DNA of 64,000 bases from Streptococcus mitis. Its GTDB lineage: Bacteria > Bacillota > Bacilli > Lactobacillales > Streptococcaceae. Location of the stretch: the NCBI RefSeq assembly GCF_013305725.1, contig NZ_CP047883.1, positions 785,001-849,000 of the forward strand. Direction: 5' to 3'. Position 1 is the stretch's first letter. Each line of letters opens with the position of its first letter. The notes beneath the pieces are model-generated. The model worked only from the letters and a program-made list of their open reading frames with translations, did no database searches and was not told the DNA's origin. Positions 35,622-46,185 of this stretch are shown here, piece after piece. A program made the translations under genes and the position numbers.

Positions 35622-35653
35622 AAAGAAAAAAGGCTCTCATTAAATGAGAACCT
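35622..35653 (-). terminator. Terminator of ldh
   Basis: On the minus strand AGGTTCTCAT (35653-35644), loop, ATGAGAGCCT (35640-35631), then TTTTTTC. Confidence 0.85.
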
Positions 35654-35661
35654 AGTTACAA

Positions 35662-36728
<1,067 letters not shown>

Positions 36729-36750
36729 GGATATACCTTGCAGTTCTTGA

Positions 36751-36764
36751 TGTAAACGTTTTAT
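36751..36764. promoter_or_regulatory. Candidate cre (CcpA) site upstream of ldh
   Basis: TGTAAACGTTTTAT fits the cre consensus TGWAANCGNTNWCA except for the last two bases. It lies about 22 bp upstream of the ldh -35, a position suited to activation. Confidence 0.45.
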
Positions 36765-36776
36765 CGTTTTAGATAT

Positions 36777-36805
36777 CTGAAATATAGCGAATATTATGGT
36801 ATAAT
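36777..36805 (+). promoter_or_regulatory. Extended -10 promoter of gyrA
   Basis: TATAAT (36800-36805) preceded by TGG; a poor -35 (CTGAAA at 36777-36782). The ATG is 37 bases downstream. Confidence 0.6.
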
Positions 36806-36842
36806 ATATATAATTACTAATAGTGAAATGAGGCATTTATTA

Positions 36843-39311
36843 ATGCAGGATAGAAATTTAGTGAATGTCAATCTGACAAAGGAGATGAAGACGAGCTTTA
36901 TCGACTACGCCATGAGTGTTATCGTAGCGCGGGCCCTTCCTGATGTTCGAGATGGCTTGAAACCCGTTCACCGTCGGATTCTCTATGGAATGAATGAATT
37001 GGGTGTTACTCCAGACAAACCACATAAAAAATCTGCTCGTATTACTGGGGATGTCATGGGTAAATATCACCCACACGGGGATTCCTCTATCTATGAAGCC
37101 ATGGTCCGTATGGCTCAATGGTGGAGTTACCGTTACATGCTTGTAGATGGTCATGGGAACTTTGGTTCCATGGATGGTGATGGTGCTGCCGCCCAGCGTT
37201 ACACTGAGGCACGTATGAGCAAGATTGCTCTGGAAATGCTTCGTGATATTAACAAAAATACAGTTGATTTCGTTGATAACTATGATGCCAATGAACGTGA
37301 ACCCTTGGTCTTGCCAGCACGCTTTCCAAATCTTTTAGTTAATGGAGCAACTGGTATTGCGGTTGGGATGGCAACCAATATTCCGCCTCACAACTTGGGA
37401 GAAACCATTGATGCGGTGAAGTTGGTCATGGACAATCCTGAAGTGACCACTAAGGACTTGATGGAAGTCTTGCCTGGGCCAGATTTTCCAACTGGTGCTC
37501 TCGTTATGGGGAAATCAGGCATTCATAAGGCCTACGAAACTGGTAAAGGCTCCATTGTTCTTCGTTCTCGTACTGAAATCGAAGAAACTAAGACTGGCCG
37601 TGAGCGCATCGTTGTGACAGAATTTCCATACATGGTAAATAAAACCAAGGTACATGAGCATATTGTTCGTTTGGTTCAGGAAAAACGCATTGAGGGAATA
37701 ACAGCAGTACGTGATGAGTCAAACCGTGAAGGTGTTCGATTTGTTATCGAAGTTAAGCGCGATGCCTCAGCAAATGTTATCCTCAACAATCTTTTCAAGA
37801 TGACCCAGATGCAAACCAACTTTGGTTTCAATATGCTTGCTATCCAAAATGGTGTACCCAAGATTTTGTCTCTTCGTCAGATTTTGGATGCTTATATTGA
37901 GCACCAAAAAGAAGTGGTTGTTCGTCGGACACGTTTTGACAAGGAAAAAGCGGAAGCGCGTGCTCATATTTTAGAAGGTCTCTTGATTGCGCTAGACCAT
38001 ATCGACGAAGTGATTCGTATCATCCGTGCTAGTGAAACGGATGCTGAAGCACAAGCTGAGTTGATGAGCAAATTCAAGTTATCTGAACGTCAAAGTCAAG
38101 CCATTCTTGATATGCGTCTTCGTCGTTTGACAGGTTTGGAACGCGATAAGATTCAGTCTGAGTATGATGACCTCTTGGCTCTGATTGCAGATTTAGCAGA
38201 TATTCTAGCTAAGCCAGAACGTGTTTCTCAAATCATTAAAGATGAATTAGACGAAGTCAAGCGTAAATTTGGTGACCAACGTCGTACGGAATTGATGGTT
38301 GGTGAAGTCTTAAGCATCGAAGATGAGGACTTGATTGAAGAAACGGATGTCTTGATTACACTTTCTAACAAGGGATACATCAAACGTCTCGACCAAGCTG
38401 AGTTCACCGCTCAAAAACGTGGTGGCCGCGGTGTTCAAGGAACAGGTGTTAAGGATGACGATTTTGTTCGTGAGTTAGTGTCGACTAGCACCCATGATCA
38501 CCTACTCTTCTTTACAAATAAAGGCCGTGTTTATCGCCTGAAAGGCTATGAAATTCCTGAGTATGGCCGTACTGCTAAGGGCTTGCCGATTGTCAATCTT
38601 TTGAAATTGGATGAAGGCGAAAGTATTCAAACCATCATCAATGTTGAGTCTGAACGCAGTGATGATGCTTACCTCTTCTTCACAACCCGTCATGGTATTG
38701 TGAAGAGAACCAGCGTTAAGGAATTTGCTAACATTCGCCAGAATGGTCTCAAGGCTTTGAACCTCAAGGATGAAGATGAATTGATTAATGTCTTACTGAC
38801 AGAAGAAGATACGGATATTATCATTGGTACCAAGTTTGGTTATGCAGTTCGCTTTAATCAATCAGCCGTTCGTGGAATGAGCCGTATCGCTACGGGTGTG
38901 AAAGGTGTTAATCTCCGTGAGGGGGACACAGTTGTTGGTGCTAGTGTGATTACAGACCAGGACGAGGTTCTTATCATCACAGACAAAGGATATGGTAAGC
39001 GCACAGTTGCGACTGAATATCCAACTAAAGGTCGTGGTGGTAAAGGGATGCAAACTGCTAAAATTACGGAAAAGAATGGTTCCCTTGCTGGTCTTATGAC
39101 AGTTAAAGGTGATGAAGATTTGATGATTATCACTGATACAGGTGTCATGATTCGAACCAACGTTGCCAATATTTCACAAACAGGTCGCTCAACTATGGGA
39201 GTTAAAGTGATGCGCCTGGACCAAGATGCCAAAATTGTAACCTTTACTACGGTTGCAGCGGCAGAAAAAGAAGAAGTTGGGACAGGAAACGAAACAGAAG
39301 GTGAAGCATAA
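36843..39311 (+). CDS. gyrA: DNA gyrase subunit A
   Basis: 822 aa. Breaks and rejoins DNA to introduce negative supercoils. Active-site Tyr in [11 protein letters not shown]; GyrA-box QKRGGRG in the C-terminal wrapping domain (about residues 520-526). Ser81 and Glu85 ([10 protein letters not shown]) are the quinolone-susceptible residues; Gly114 differs from the pneumococcal Ser114 and is another mitis-group-type residue. The start MQDRNL follows TGAGG. The stop overlaps srtA by one base (TAATG). Confidence 0.97.
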   Translation: MQDRNLVNVNLTKEMKTSFIDYAMSVIVARALPDVRDGLKPVHRRILYGMNELGVTPDKPHKKSARITGDVMGKYHPHGDSSIYEAMVRMAQWWSYRYMLVDGHGNFGSMDGDGAAAQRYTEARMSKIALEMLRDINKNTVDFVDNYDANEREPLVLPARFPNLLVNGATGIAVGMATNIPPHNLGETIDAVKLVMDNPEVTTKDLMEVLPGPDFPTGALVMGKSGIHKAYETGKGSIVLRSRTEIEETKTGRERIVVTEFPYMVNKTKVHEHIVRLVQEKRIEGITAVRDESNREGVRFVIEVKRDASANVILNNLFKMTQMQTNFGFNMLAIQNGVPKILSLRQILDAYIEHQKEVVVRRTRFDKEKAEARAHILEGLLIALDHIDEVIRIIRASETDAEAQAELMSKFKLSERQSQAILDMRLRRLTGLERDKIQSEYDDLLALIADLADILAKPERVSQIIKDELDEVKRKFGDQRRTELMVGEVLSIEDEDLIEETDVLITLSNKGYIKRLDQAEFTAQKRGGRGVQGTGVKDDDFVRELVSTSTHDHLLFFTNKGRVYRLKGYEIPEYGRTAKGLPIVNLLKLDEGESIQTIINVESERSDDAYLFFTTRHGIVKRTSVKEFANIRQNGLKALNLKDEDELINVLLTEEDTDIIIGTKFGYAVRFNQSAVRGMSRIATGVKGVNLREGDTVVGASVITDQDEVLIITDKGYGKRTVATEYPTKGRGGKGMQTAKITEKNGSLAGLMTVKGDEDLMIITDTGVMIRTNVANISQTGRSTMGVKVMRLDQDAKIVTFTTVAAAEKEEVGTGNETEGEA

Positions 39312-40054
39312 TGTCTCATAAAAAGAACAAAAAGAAAACAAACCGTAAAAATTTATTAATCAATATCTTGGCAGGGTTTTTAATCCTCTTGTCAGTGGCT
39401 TTGATTTTCAATTCAAAAATTCGTGATATCTTCATGGTTTGGAATACCAATAAATACCAAGTCAGCCAGGTATCAAAAGAAAAATTGGAAGAAAATCAAG
39501 ATACAGAAGGAAATTTTGACTTTGACTCTGTAAAAGCTATCTCGTCAGAAGCTGTCTTATCCTCACAATGGGATTCGCAAAAATTGCCAGTTATCGGTGG
39601 AATTGCTGTTCCTGAGGTAGAAATTAACTTGCCTATTTTTAAGGGGCTTGATAATGTCAATCTCTTCTATGGAGCTGGTACAATGAAGCGTGACCAAGTG
39701 ATGGGGAAAGGAAACTATTCACTTGCGAGCCATCACATCTTCACGGCGGAAAATGCCAGCCAAATGCTCTTTTCTCCATTATCACGCGCTAAAAATGGGA
39801 TGAAAATTTACCTAACCGATAAGGATAAAGTTTATACCTATGAAATCCGTGAAGTGAAGCATGTGACTCCAGATCGCGTTGATGAGATTGATGACCGTAC
39901 TGGAGTTGATGAAATCACACTTGTAACCTGTGTTGACTATGATGCGACAGAACGTATTATCGTAAAAGGTGACTTGAAAGATACAAAGGATTATTCACAA
40001 ACACCTGAAGAAATTCTAACAGCTTTCAATCAACCATATAAACAGCGCTATTAA
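39311..40054 (+). CDS. srtA: Sortase A (class A transpeptidase)
   Basis: 247 aa. A basic N terminus and one membrane anchor (about residues 15-33) hold the catalytic domain outside the cell, where it links LPXTG surface proteins to the wall. Catalytic His141 in SHHIF, Cys207 in TLVTC and Arg215 in TERIIV are all present. It is coupled to gyrA by a TAATG overlap, the known streptococcal arrangement, and followed by a terminator. Confidence 0.96.
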   Translation: MSHKKNKKKTNRKNLLINILAGFLILLSVALIFNSKIRDIFMVWNTNKYQVSQVSKEKLEENQDTEGNFDFDSVKAISSEAVLSSQWDSQKLPVIGGIAVPEVEINLPIFKGLDNVNLFYGAGTMKRDQVMGKGNYSLASHHIFTAENASQMLFSPLSRAKNGMKIYLTDKDKVYTYEIREVKHVTPDRVDEIDDRTGVDEITLVTCVDYDATERIIVKGDLKDTKDYSQTPEEILTAFNQPYKQRY

Positions 40055-40060
40055 TAGTTA

Positions 40061-40097
40061 AAGAATCAGTAAACATTTTATTTTACTGGTTCTTTTT
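40061..40097 (+). terminator. Terminator after gyrA-srtA
   Basis: AAGAATCAGTAAA (40061-40073) pairs with TTTACTGGTTCTT (40082-40094), then TTT. Confidence 0.85.
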
Positions 40098-40163
40098 ATA
40101 TTGCTTTATAAGCATGCTAAGTAATGATAAATCAATACAAATACTAGCATTTTTCAAAAACAA

Positions 40164-40192
40164 TTACCTATTTTAATATTTTGTGTTATAAT
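40164..40192 (+). promoter_or_regulatory. Promoter of the first FNT gene
   Basis: TTACCT (40164-40169), 17-nt spacer, TATAAT (40187-40192) with TGT before it. Confidence 0.6.
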
Positions 40193-40220
40193 ACTAAATA
40201 TAAAAAAATAGGAGACGTTT

Positions 40221-41018
40221 ATGAGTTCGTCAGAGTTTATTTCGAAGATTGATTATTATTGCCACAAGAAAGAAAGTCTTTTCAAGCAAAGTAAGTTAAA
40301 GTATGCAATTCGTTCTATGTTTGCAGGTGCTTTTTTAACCTTTAGTACAGCTGCCGGCGCTATTGGTGCAGATTTACTTAATAGTATTGTTCCAAGTAGT
40401 GGGTATTTCCTGTTCCCATTTGTTTTTGCTTGGGGGCTGGTTTATATTGTCTTTCTAAATGCGGAATTGGTAACTTCCAATATGATGTATTTAACAGCAG
40501 GCGCATTTTTGAAAAAGATTGATTGGAAAAAGGCAATGATTATTTTACTCTATTGTACTTTGTTTAATCTCATTGGTGCCTTGGTGGCTGGATGGGCCTT
40601 TGCCAACTCGTCAGCCTTTTCGCATTTGACCCATGATAGTTTCCTTCCTAAGCTTGTAGCCAAGAAATTGGCGCGTCCAAGTGATTTAGTCCTGCTTGAG
40701 GGAATTCTTGCCAATGTATTTGTAAATATTGCCATTCTTTCATCTATATTAGTCAAAGACGGTGCTGCCAAACTATGGATCATTTTATCAGCTATTTCCA
40801 TGTTTGTCTTCTTGTCCAATGAGCACATCGCTGCCAATTTTGCTTCCTTTAGTATTATGAAATTCAGCATGATTGCTGATCAAGTACCTCACTTTGATCT
40901 TCCAAATATCCTTCGACATTGGGGTGTAACCTTTATTGCTAACTTTATAGGTGGAGGTCTTCTGATTGGTTTACCGTATGCCTTTCTAAATAAGAATGAA
41001 GATACATATGTTGATTAA
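40221..41018 (+). CDS. Formate/nitrite transporter family channel, copy 1
   Basis: 265 aa with six membrane helices of the FNT fold. Helix starts and the FNAELVTSNMM segment (Omega-loop region) and the conserved HWGVTFIANFIGGGLL at the end are typical. FNT proteins let formate, or lactate/nitrite, across the membrane; in a pyruvate formate-lyase organism formate export is the likely role. TAGGAG before the ATG. A second, very similar gene follows, each with its own promoter and terminator. Confidence 0.9.
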   Translation: MSSSEFISKIDYYCHKKESLFKQSKLKYAIRSMFAGAFLTFSTAAGAIGADLLNSIVPSSGYFLFPFVFAWGLVYIVFLNAELVTSNMMYLTAGAFLKKIDWKKAMIILLYCTLFNLIGALVAGWAFANSSAFSHLTHDSFLPKLVAKKLARPSDLVLLEGILANVFVNIAILSSILVKDGAAKLWIILSAISMFVFLSNEHIAANFASFSIMKFSMIADQVPHFDLPNILRHWGVTFIANFIGGGLLIGLPYAFLNKNEDTYVD

Positions 41019-41035
41019 GAAGAGTTAGTGTATCA

Positions 41036-41065
41036 GGGAGAGTCAGAACGATTCTCTCTTTTTTC
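41036..41065 (+). terminator. Terminator after FNT copy 1
   Basis: GGGAGAG... pairs with TTCTCTC across loop TCAGAACGA, followed by a T run. The rest of the gap to copy 2 (about 240 bp) holds only the cre-like site and promoter. Confidence 0.65.
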
Positions 41066-41200
41066 TTTTACAAAATAGGCTTGCAGAGAAAATCGTTTTG
41101 TAAATTGTAACAACAAAATATATTAAATAGAATAAAAGTTATTCCATGCAATCTTTATATTCTAATAATTAAAAATTCTAAAAGCTTGTTATTCAAACAA

Positions 41201-41214
41201 TGTAAACGATTACT
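41201..41214. promoter_or_regulatory. Candidate cre (CcpA) site before FNT copy 2
   Basis: TGTAAACGATTACT matches the cre consensus TGWAANCGNTNWCA at 13 of 14 positions, about 40 bp upstream of the -35. Confidence 0.5.
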
Positions 41215-41252
41215 GGATTTATAAATTTATTAAAAATACAATTAGGAAAGGC

Positions 41253-41281
41253 TTTTCATTATATCGATTTTATGTTATAAT
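41253..41281 (+). promoter_or_regulatory. Promoter of the second FNT gene
   Basis: TTTTCA (41253-41258), 17-nt spacer, TATAAT (41276-41281) with TGT before it. Confidence 0.55.
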
Positions 41282-41311
41282 TATCACAAATAAAAGTTTT
41301 AGGAGTTTATT

Positions 41312-42109
41312 ATGGTTTCTTCAGAATTTATCTCAAAGATTGAATTTGCTTGCAAGAAGAAGGAAAGTCTTTATAGTCAAAGCAAATTTAAGTATGCGAT
41401 TCGTTCTATGTTTGCAGGTGCATTTTTAACCTTCAGTACTGCTGCTGGTGCGGTTGGGGCTGACTTGATTAATAAAATTGCACCAGGTAGTGGACGCTTC
41501 CTCTTCCCATTTGTCTTTGCTTGGGGCTTGGCCTATATTGTTTTCTTGAATGCCGAGTTGGTAACATCAAACATGATGTTCTTGACTGCTGGTAGTTTCT
41601 TGAAAAAAATTTCTTGGAGAAAGACAGCTGAGATTTTACTTTACTGTACCTTGTTCAACCTTATCGGGGCTTTGATAGCAGGTTGGGGCTTTGCTCATTC
41701 GGCAGCCTATGCACATCTGACACACGATAGTTTCATCTCAGGGGTTGTTGAGATGAAGTTAGGCCGTTCAAATGAATTAATCTTGCTTGAGGCGATTTTG
41801 GCAAATATTTTCGTAAATATTGCGATTCTTTCATTTGTTTTGGTCAAAGATGGTGGTGCCAAACTTTGGCTAGTTTTATCAGCAATTTACATGTTTGTAT
41901 TCTTAACAAACGAGCACATTGCGGCGAATTTTGCTTCTTTCGCTATTGTGAAATTCAGTGTTGCTGCTGATTCAATTGCTAACTTCGGTGTTGGAAATAT
42001 GCTTCGTCACTGGGGTGTAACCTTCATTGGGAACTTCATTGGTGGTGGTCTCTTGATGGGTCTTCCATATGCCTTCCTCAATAAAAATGAAGATACTTAT
42101 GTAGATTAA
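41312..42109 (+). CDS. Formate/nitrite transporter family channel, copy 2
   Basis: 265 aa, same length and topology as copy 1. The start (SSEFISKI) and the end (GLPYAFLNKNEDTYVD) are identical in both, as are the helix 1 segment AIRSMFAGAFLTFSTAAGA and the HWGVTFI motif; differences cluster in loops (for example the segment after AHSAAYAHLTHDSF). This is a tandem duplication that has diverged enough to allow different regulation: only this copy has a cre-like site. AGGAG precedes the ATG. Confidence 0.9.
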   Translation: MVSSEFISKIEFACKKKESLYSQSKFKYAIRSMFAGAFLTFSTAAGAVGADLINKIAPGSGRFLFPFVFAWGLAYIVFLNAELVTSNMMFLTAGSFLKKISWRKTAEILLYCTLFNLIGALIAGWGFAHSAAYAHLTHDSFISGVVEMKLGRSNELILLEAILANIFVNIAILSFVLVKDGGAKLWLVLSAIYMFVFLTNEHIAANFASFAIVKFSVAADSIANFGVGNMLRHWGVTFIGNFIGGGLLMGLPYAFLNKNEDTYVD

Positions 42110-42116
42110 GAAAATG

Positions 42117-42140
42117 AGCACGATTGAGTCGTGCTTTTTT
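42117..42140 (+). terminator. Terminator after FNT copy 2
   Basis: AGCACGA (42117-42123), loop TTGAG, TCGTGCT (42129-42135), then TTTTT. Confidence 0.88.
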
Positions 42141-42196
42141 CATTTTTAAAATAAGGTAATAGCTATTTCTTATATCAAAATATAGAAAACTGATAT

Positions 42197-42225
42197 TTGT
42201 AAACTATACCTTAAGGTGCTACAAT
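42197..42225 (+). promoter_or_regulatory. Promoter of the OAH sulfhydrylase gene
   Basis: TTGTAA (42197-42202), 17-nt spacer, TACAAT (42220-42225). Confidence 0.6.
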
Positions 42226-42256
42226 ATCCTTAATCAAACTATTTGGAGGTCGCCCT

Positions 42257-43537
42257 ATGACTCGTGATTTTAAATTTGAAACTTTGCAACTACATGCTGG
42301 TCAAGTTGTGGATCCAGCTACCAAGTCTCGTGCAGTGCCGATTTATCAAACAACATCTTTTGTTTTTGATGACACGCAGGAAGGTGCCGATCTGTTTGCC
42401 TTGAGGAAACCAGGGAACATTTATACTCGTATCACCAATCCTACAACGGCTGCTTTTGAAGAAAGAATTGCAGCTCTCGAAGGTGGTGTCGGATCTCTTG
42501 CAACAGCATCAGGTATGGCTGCAGTGACTTATACGATTTTGGCTCTTGCTCATGCAGGTGACCATGTAGTGGCAGCATCAACTATTTACGGTGGGACTTT
42601 CAATCTCTTGAAAGAAACCCTTCCTCGTTATGGTATCACAACAACCTTTGTCGATGTGGATAATTTGGATGAAGTAGAAGCAGCTATCAATGACAATACC
42701 AAGCTTGTCTTGATTGAAACCTTGGGCAACCCCTTGATTAACATTCCAGATTTGGAAAAATTGGCAGAGATTGCTCATAAGCATCAGATTCCACTTGTTT
42801 CCGACAATACCTTTGCTACACCTTACTTGATTAATGTCTTTTCTCACGGCGTAGATATTGCTATTCACTCAGCGACTAAGTTTATCGGTGGGCATGGTAC
42901 GACTATTGGAGGCGTGATTGTCGATAGCGGTCGTTTTGACTGGGCGGCTTCAGGAAAATTCCCTCAATTTGTTGAGGAAGACCCAAGCTACCACAATTTG
43001 AGCTATACTCGTGATGTGGGTGCAGCAGCCTTTATTATCGCTGTCCGTGTCCAATTGCTTCGTGATACAGGTGCAGCCTTGTCACCATTCAATGCTTTCC
43101 TCTTGCTTCAAGGACTTGAAACCCTTTCTCTTCGTGTCGAACGTCATGTGCAAAATGCAGAGAAAATTGTTGATTTCCTTGTCAACCATCCTAAGGTAGA
43201 AAAAGTCAACTATCCAAAACTTGCTGATAGTCCTTACCATGCCTTGGCTGAGAAATACTTGCCAAAAGGTGTGGGCTCAATCTTTACCTTCCATGTCAAA
43301 GGTGGGGAAGCAGAAGCACGCAAGGTAATTGATCATTTAGAAATCTTCTCTGACCTTGCCAATGTGGCAGATGCTAAATCGCTTGTTGTTCATCCAGCTA
43401 CAACCACTCACGGTCAATTGTCAGAAAAAGACCTAGAAGCAGCAGGTGTCACACCAAACCAAATTCGTTTGTCAATCGGTCTTGAAAATGTAGATGATTT
43501 GATCGAAGACTTGCGCTTGGCCTTGGAAAAAATTTAA
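42257..43537 (+). CDS. O-acetylhomoserine (thiol)-lyase
   Basis: A 426-aa PLP enzyme of the Cys/Met metabolism family. It makes homocysteine from O-acetylhomoserine and sulfide for methionine synthesis. PLP lysine Lys208 in SATKFIGGHG; PIYQTTSF and GNIYTRITNPT near residues 28-64; VHPATTTH near the end. Length and the YTR...NPT region fit the MetY/CysD type better than cystathionine synthase. TTGGAGGTC precedes the ATG. Single-gene unit. Confidence 0.93.
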   Translation: MTRDFKFETLQLHAGQVVDPATKSRAVPIYQTTSFVFDDTQEGADLFALRKPGNIYTRITNPTTAAFEERIAALEGGVGSLATASGMAAVTYTILALAHAGDHVVAASTIYGGTFNLLKETLPRYGITTTFVDVDNLDEVEAAINDNTKLVLIETLGNPLINIPDLEKLAEIAHKHQIPLVSDNTFATPYLINVFSHGVDIAIHSATKFIGGHGTTIGGVIVDSGRFDWAASGKFPQFVEEDPSYHNLSYTRDVGAAAFIIAVRVQLLRDTGAALSPFNAFLLLQGLETLSLRVERHVQNAEKIVDFLVNHPKVEKVNYPKLADSPYHALAEKYLPKGVGSIFTFHVKGGEAEARKVIDHLEIFSDLANVADAKSLVVHPATTTHGQLSEKDLEAAGVTPNQIRLSIGLENVDDLIEDLRLALEKI

Positions 43538-43550
43538 AGTAAAAGAAGAT

Positions 43551-43578
43551 AAACAGTGGGTTTTGACTCACTGTTTTT
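43551..43578 (+). terminator. Terminator after the OAH sulfhydrylase gene
   Basis: AAACAGTG (43551-43558), loop, CACTGTTT (43569-43576), then TT. Confidence 0.82.
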
Positions 43579-43603
43579 GATTTTCCCTCAGGCATGATAT
43601 AAT
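43575..43603 (+). promoter_or_regulatory. Promoter of the DUF2130 gene
   Basis: TTTTGA (43575-43580), 17-nt spacer, TATAAT (43598-43603) with TGA before it. Confidence 0.55.
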
Positions 43604-43632
43604 GGATAAAGAAGTCTAGAAAGAGGAACGAT

Positions 43633-44907
43633 ATGAACGAAATCAAATGCCCCAACTGTGGGGAAGTCTTTACAGTAAATGAAAGTCAGTATGCTGAACT
43701 TTTATCCCAAGTGAGAACAGCAGAGTTTGATAAGGAAGTACATGATCGGATGAAGCAGGAACTGGCCTTGGCTGAGCAAAAGGCCATGAATGAACAACAG
43801 TCTAAACTAGCTCAAAAAGACCAAGAAATTGCTCAATTACAGAGTCAAATCCAAAATTTTGATACAGAAAAAGAATTGGCCAAGAAAGAGGTTGAACAGA
43901 CAAGCAATCAGGCATTATTGGCTAAGGATAAGGAAGTACAGGCCTTGGAAAATCAATTGGCGACCTTACGTTTGGAGCATGAAAATCAACTGCAAAAGAC
44001 CCTTTCTGACCTAGAAAAAGAACGGGATCAGGTCAAAAATCAGCTTCTTTTACAAGAAAAAGAAAATGAGTTGTCTTTGGCTTCTCTTAAACAAAACTAT
44101 GAAGCACAGCTCAAGGCAGCGAGTGAACAGGTCGAGTTCTATAAGAATTTCAAAGCCCAGCAGTCTACAAAAGCTATCGGGGAAAGTCTGGAACACTATG
44201 CAGAGAGTGAGTTTAACAAGGTCCGCAGTTTTGCTTTTCCAAATGCCTACTTTGAGAAGGATAACAAGGTCTCTGCGCGTGGGTCTAAGGGTGACTTTAT
44301 CTTCCGTGAATGTGATGAAAATGGGGTCGAAATCATTTCTATCATGTTTGAGATGAAAAATGAAGCGGACGGAACAGAGAAGAAGCACAAGAATGCAGAC
44401 TTTTATAAGGAATTGGATAAGGACCGTCGGGAAAAGAACTGTGAGTATGCTGTTTTGGTGACCATGCTTGAGGCCGATAATGATTACTTTAACACAGGGA
44501 TTGTTGACGTCAGTCATGAGTATGAAAAGATGTATGTGGTTCGTCCCCAGTTCTTTATCCAGTTGATTGGTCTCTTGCGAAATGCTGCGCTTAATTCTTT
44601 GAAATACAAGCAAGAATTGGCTTTGATTCGGGAGCAAAATATTGACATCACTCATTTTGAAGAAGATTTGGACGCCTTTAAACTAGCCTTTGCCAAGAAC
44701 TACAACTCAGCTTCGATCAACTTTGGTAAAGCTATCGATGAAATCGACAAGGCAATCAAACGCATGGAAGAGGTTAAGAAATTCCTAACAACATCTGAAA
44801 ACCAACTCCGCCTTGCAAACAATAAATTGGAAGATGTTTCCGTCAAAAAATTGACCCGGAAAAATCCAACTATGAAAGCAAAGTTTGAAGCGCTGAAGGG
44901 GGAGTAG
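43633..44907 (+). CDS. DUF2130 protein, possible PD-(D/E)XK nuclease
   Basis: 424 aa in three parts: an N-terminal half zinc ribbon CPNCGEVF (residues 6-13); a long Gln/Glu/Lys coiled coil (about 30-185); and a C-terminal domain with SKGDFIFRE, then IMFEMKNE, then YAVLVTML. The Asp of GDF, the E-x-K of FEMK and the following strand are laid out like a PD-(D/E)XK nuclease core; that reading is mine. The family is widespread and uncharacterised. AGAGGAAC precedes the ATG. No terminator was seen after it. Confidence 0.85.
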   Translation: MNEIKCPNCGEVFTVNESQYAELLSQVRTAEFDKEVHDRMKQELALAEQKAMNEQQSKLAQKDQEIAQLQSQIQNFDTEKELAKKEVEQTSNQALLAKDKEVQALENQLATLRLEHENQLQKTLSDLEKERDQVKNQLLLQEKENELSLASLKQNYEAQLKAASEQVEFYKNFKAQQSTKAIGESLEHYAESEFNKVRSFAFPNAYFEKDNKVSARGSKGDFIFRECDENGVEIISIMFEMKNEADGTEKKHKNADFYKELDKDRREKNCEYAVLVTMLEADNDYFNTGIVDVSHEYEKMYVVRPQFFIQLIGLLRNAALNSLKYKQELALIREQNIDITHFEEDLDAFKLAFAKNYNSASINFGKAIDEIDKAIKRMEEVKKFLTTSENQLRLANNKLEDVSVKKLTRKNPTMKAKFEALKGE

Positions 44908-45096
44908 CCTTAAATATGAAATAACTTTAAAATAGTCGTATGTCTACATTAAATATTTACAACTTTATGTACAGGAAACGAAGAGCTATTTAGGAAGATA
45001 AAACTGATATGAGTTCTTACCGTACGTCACCTATGTGAAAGAGCATAATCAGGTTAATAAGATTATGCAACAGTTAAAACTACTAACGAGACTGGA

Positions 45097-45297
45097 TTGT
45101 CAAAGGTATATCATGGAGAACAGGTTTTAAAAGCGGTAGTTGCTACAGTTTTTGTTATTGGTACTTTAATTGATGGTGTTACAGTTAGTGCATCTACATT
45201 TGTATTTGGAGTTTTGATAGCGATTCTAGTAATTGCGAGCGACTTCTTATATTTAAGTTCTACAATGGAGGATAATGGTGAAAGAGATATTAAATAA
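45097..45297 (+). CDS. Small two-helix membrane protein, possibly 5-prime truncated
   Basis: A 66-aa product from a TTG start with two membrane spans (about residues 12-29 and 33-51) and a charged tail. The same frame is open upstream to 45061 without a start codon ([12 protein letters not shown]), so it may be the end of a longer gene that has lost its beginning. No clear ribosome site. It overlaps the next gene by 23 bases. The 189 bp before it contain no gene I can support. Confidence 0.45.
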   Translation: MSKVYHGEQVLKAVVATVFVIGTLIDGVTVSASTFVFGVLIAILVIASDFLYLSSTMEDNGERDIK

Positions 45298-46111
45298 CTA
45301 TTCGTTGAAAATATCTAGAATTGAAATTTCAAAATTATATAATTTGACAAAAATAGTATACATTTGCTTAATTCCTATAGTTTGCCTATCATTTATAGGC
45401 ATGGTTGTTGAATTATTTAAAGGTGGGGAAATGAATTTTATGAAATTCATTACTTATACTGTAGTATGTTTTGGGTTTGAGGCATTGCTTTCATTAAACA
45501 ATAAACTGGTTAAATTAGCTGTAGATAATATCTTTTTGACAGATATTAATTTCGAAAAGCACATAAATTATTATCGTTATGTAGCTGAACACTCCGTTAA
45601 GTCTCAACAGCTGTTCAATAATTCAAATTATTTACTAGCTATTGCCCAATCGTCATACTACCAAGGAAAGTTTGAAGAAACACTTGATAATTTGGGACGA
45701 ATAAATTTTGAGGATAAAAATTTTAATAAGAAATTTGAAATCGAATTATCCACAACTTACTTTAAGATTCTTTCTCTAATCCATGCTGATAAGACAGAGG
45801 AAATTTCGCACCAAATCGATATGTTAGCTACATTAAAAGTTCGAACAAATTCTCAGGTTGTTAGGAAGACGAATGTAATAAACATAATAAAAGCTATAGA
45901 GGATCTTGTTTTAAATAAAAAATCAAACGACTACTTCGACATTACTGAGCCAGAAAGTAAGCTAGCTCGAATCATGTTTTCTTATTACGGAGCTCTCAAT
46001 GCCCAGCTAAAAGGAGATGAAGCTCGTGCCCGAAGTTTGTTTGAAAGCATTGCCCATGAAAATCCAGAACTCTTTTATGTTCAGGAAGCTAGGAAGTATT
46101 TAGAAAAATGA
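45275..46111 (+). CDS. Unknown membrane protein with TPR-like C-terminal part
   Basis: 278 aa. Two hydrophobic spans (about residues 28-48 and 58-78) are followed by a helical cytoplasmic region: [29 protein letters not shown] looks like a tetratricopeptide-type repeat, and the end ([42 protein letters not shown]) like another. The ATG follows GGAGGATA. AT-rich compared with the truB-udk genes downstream. I do not recognise the family; a protein-interaction role at the membrane is only inference. Confidence 0.7.
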   Translation: MVKEILNNYSLKISRIEISKLYNLTKIVYICLIPIVCLSFIGMVVELFKGGEMNFMKFITYTVVCFGFEALLSLNNKLVKLAVDNIFLTDINFEKHINYYRYVAEHSVKSQQLFNNSNYLLAIAQSSYYQGKFEETLDNLGRINFEDKNFNKKFEIELSTTYFKILSLIHADKTEEISHQIDMLATLKVRTNSQVVRKTNVINIIKAIEDLVLNKKSNDYFDITEPESKLARIMFSYYGALNAQLKGDEARARSLFESIAHENPELFYVQEARKYLEK

Positions 46112-46185
46112 GCTGATATAGTTTTAAAATCTGTCTAAGATAGAATATGTTGATGTAAAGTGAAAAGGGAATTAGAAAGTAACAA

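Noticed and set aside
40221..42109. Assembly duplication of the FNT gene
   Set aside because: The copies differ in many codons and in the upstream regions, so they are real diverged paralogues.
44050..44655. 201-codon open frame antisense to the DUF2130 gene
   Set aside because: Opposite strand of a well-formed coding region with good ribosome site; no supporting signals.
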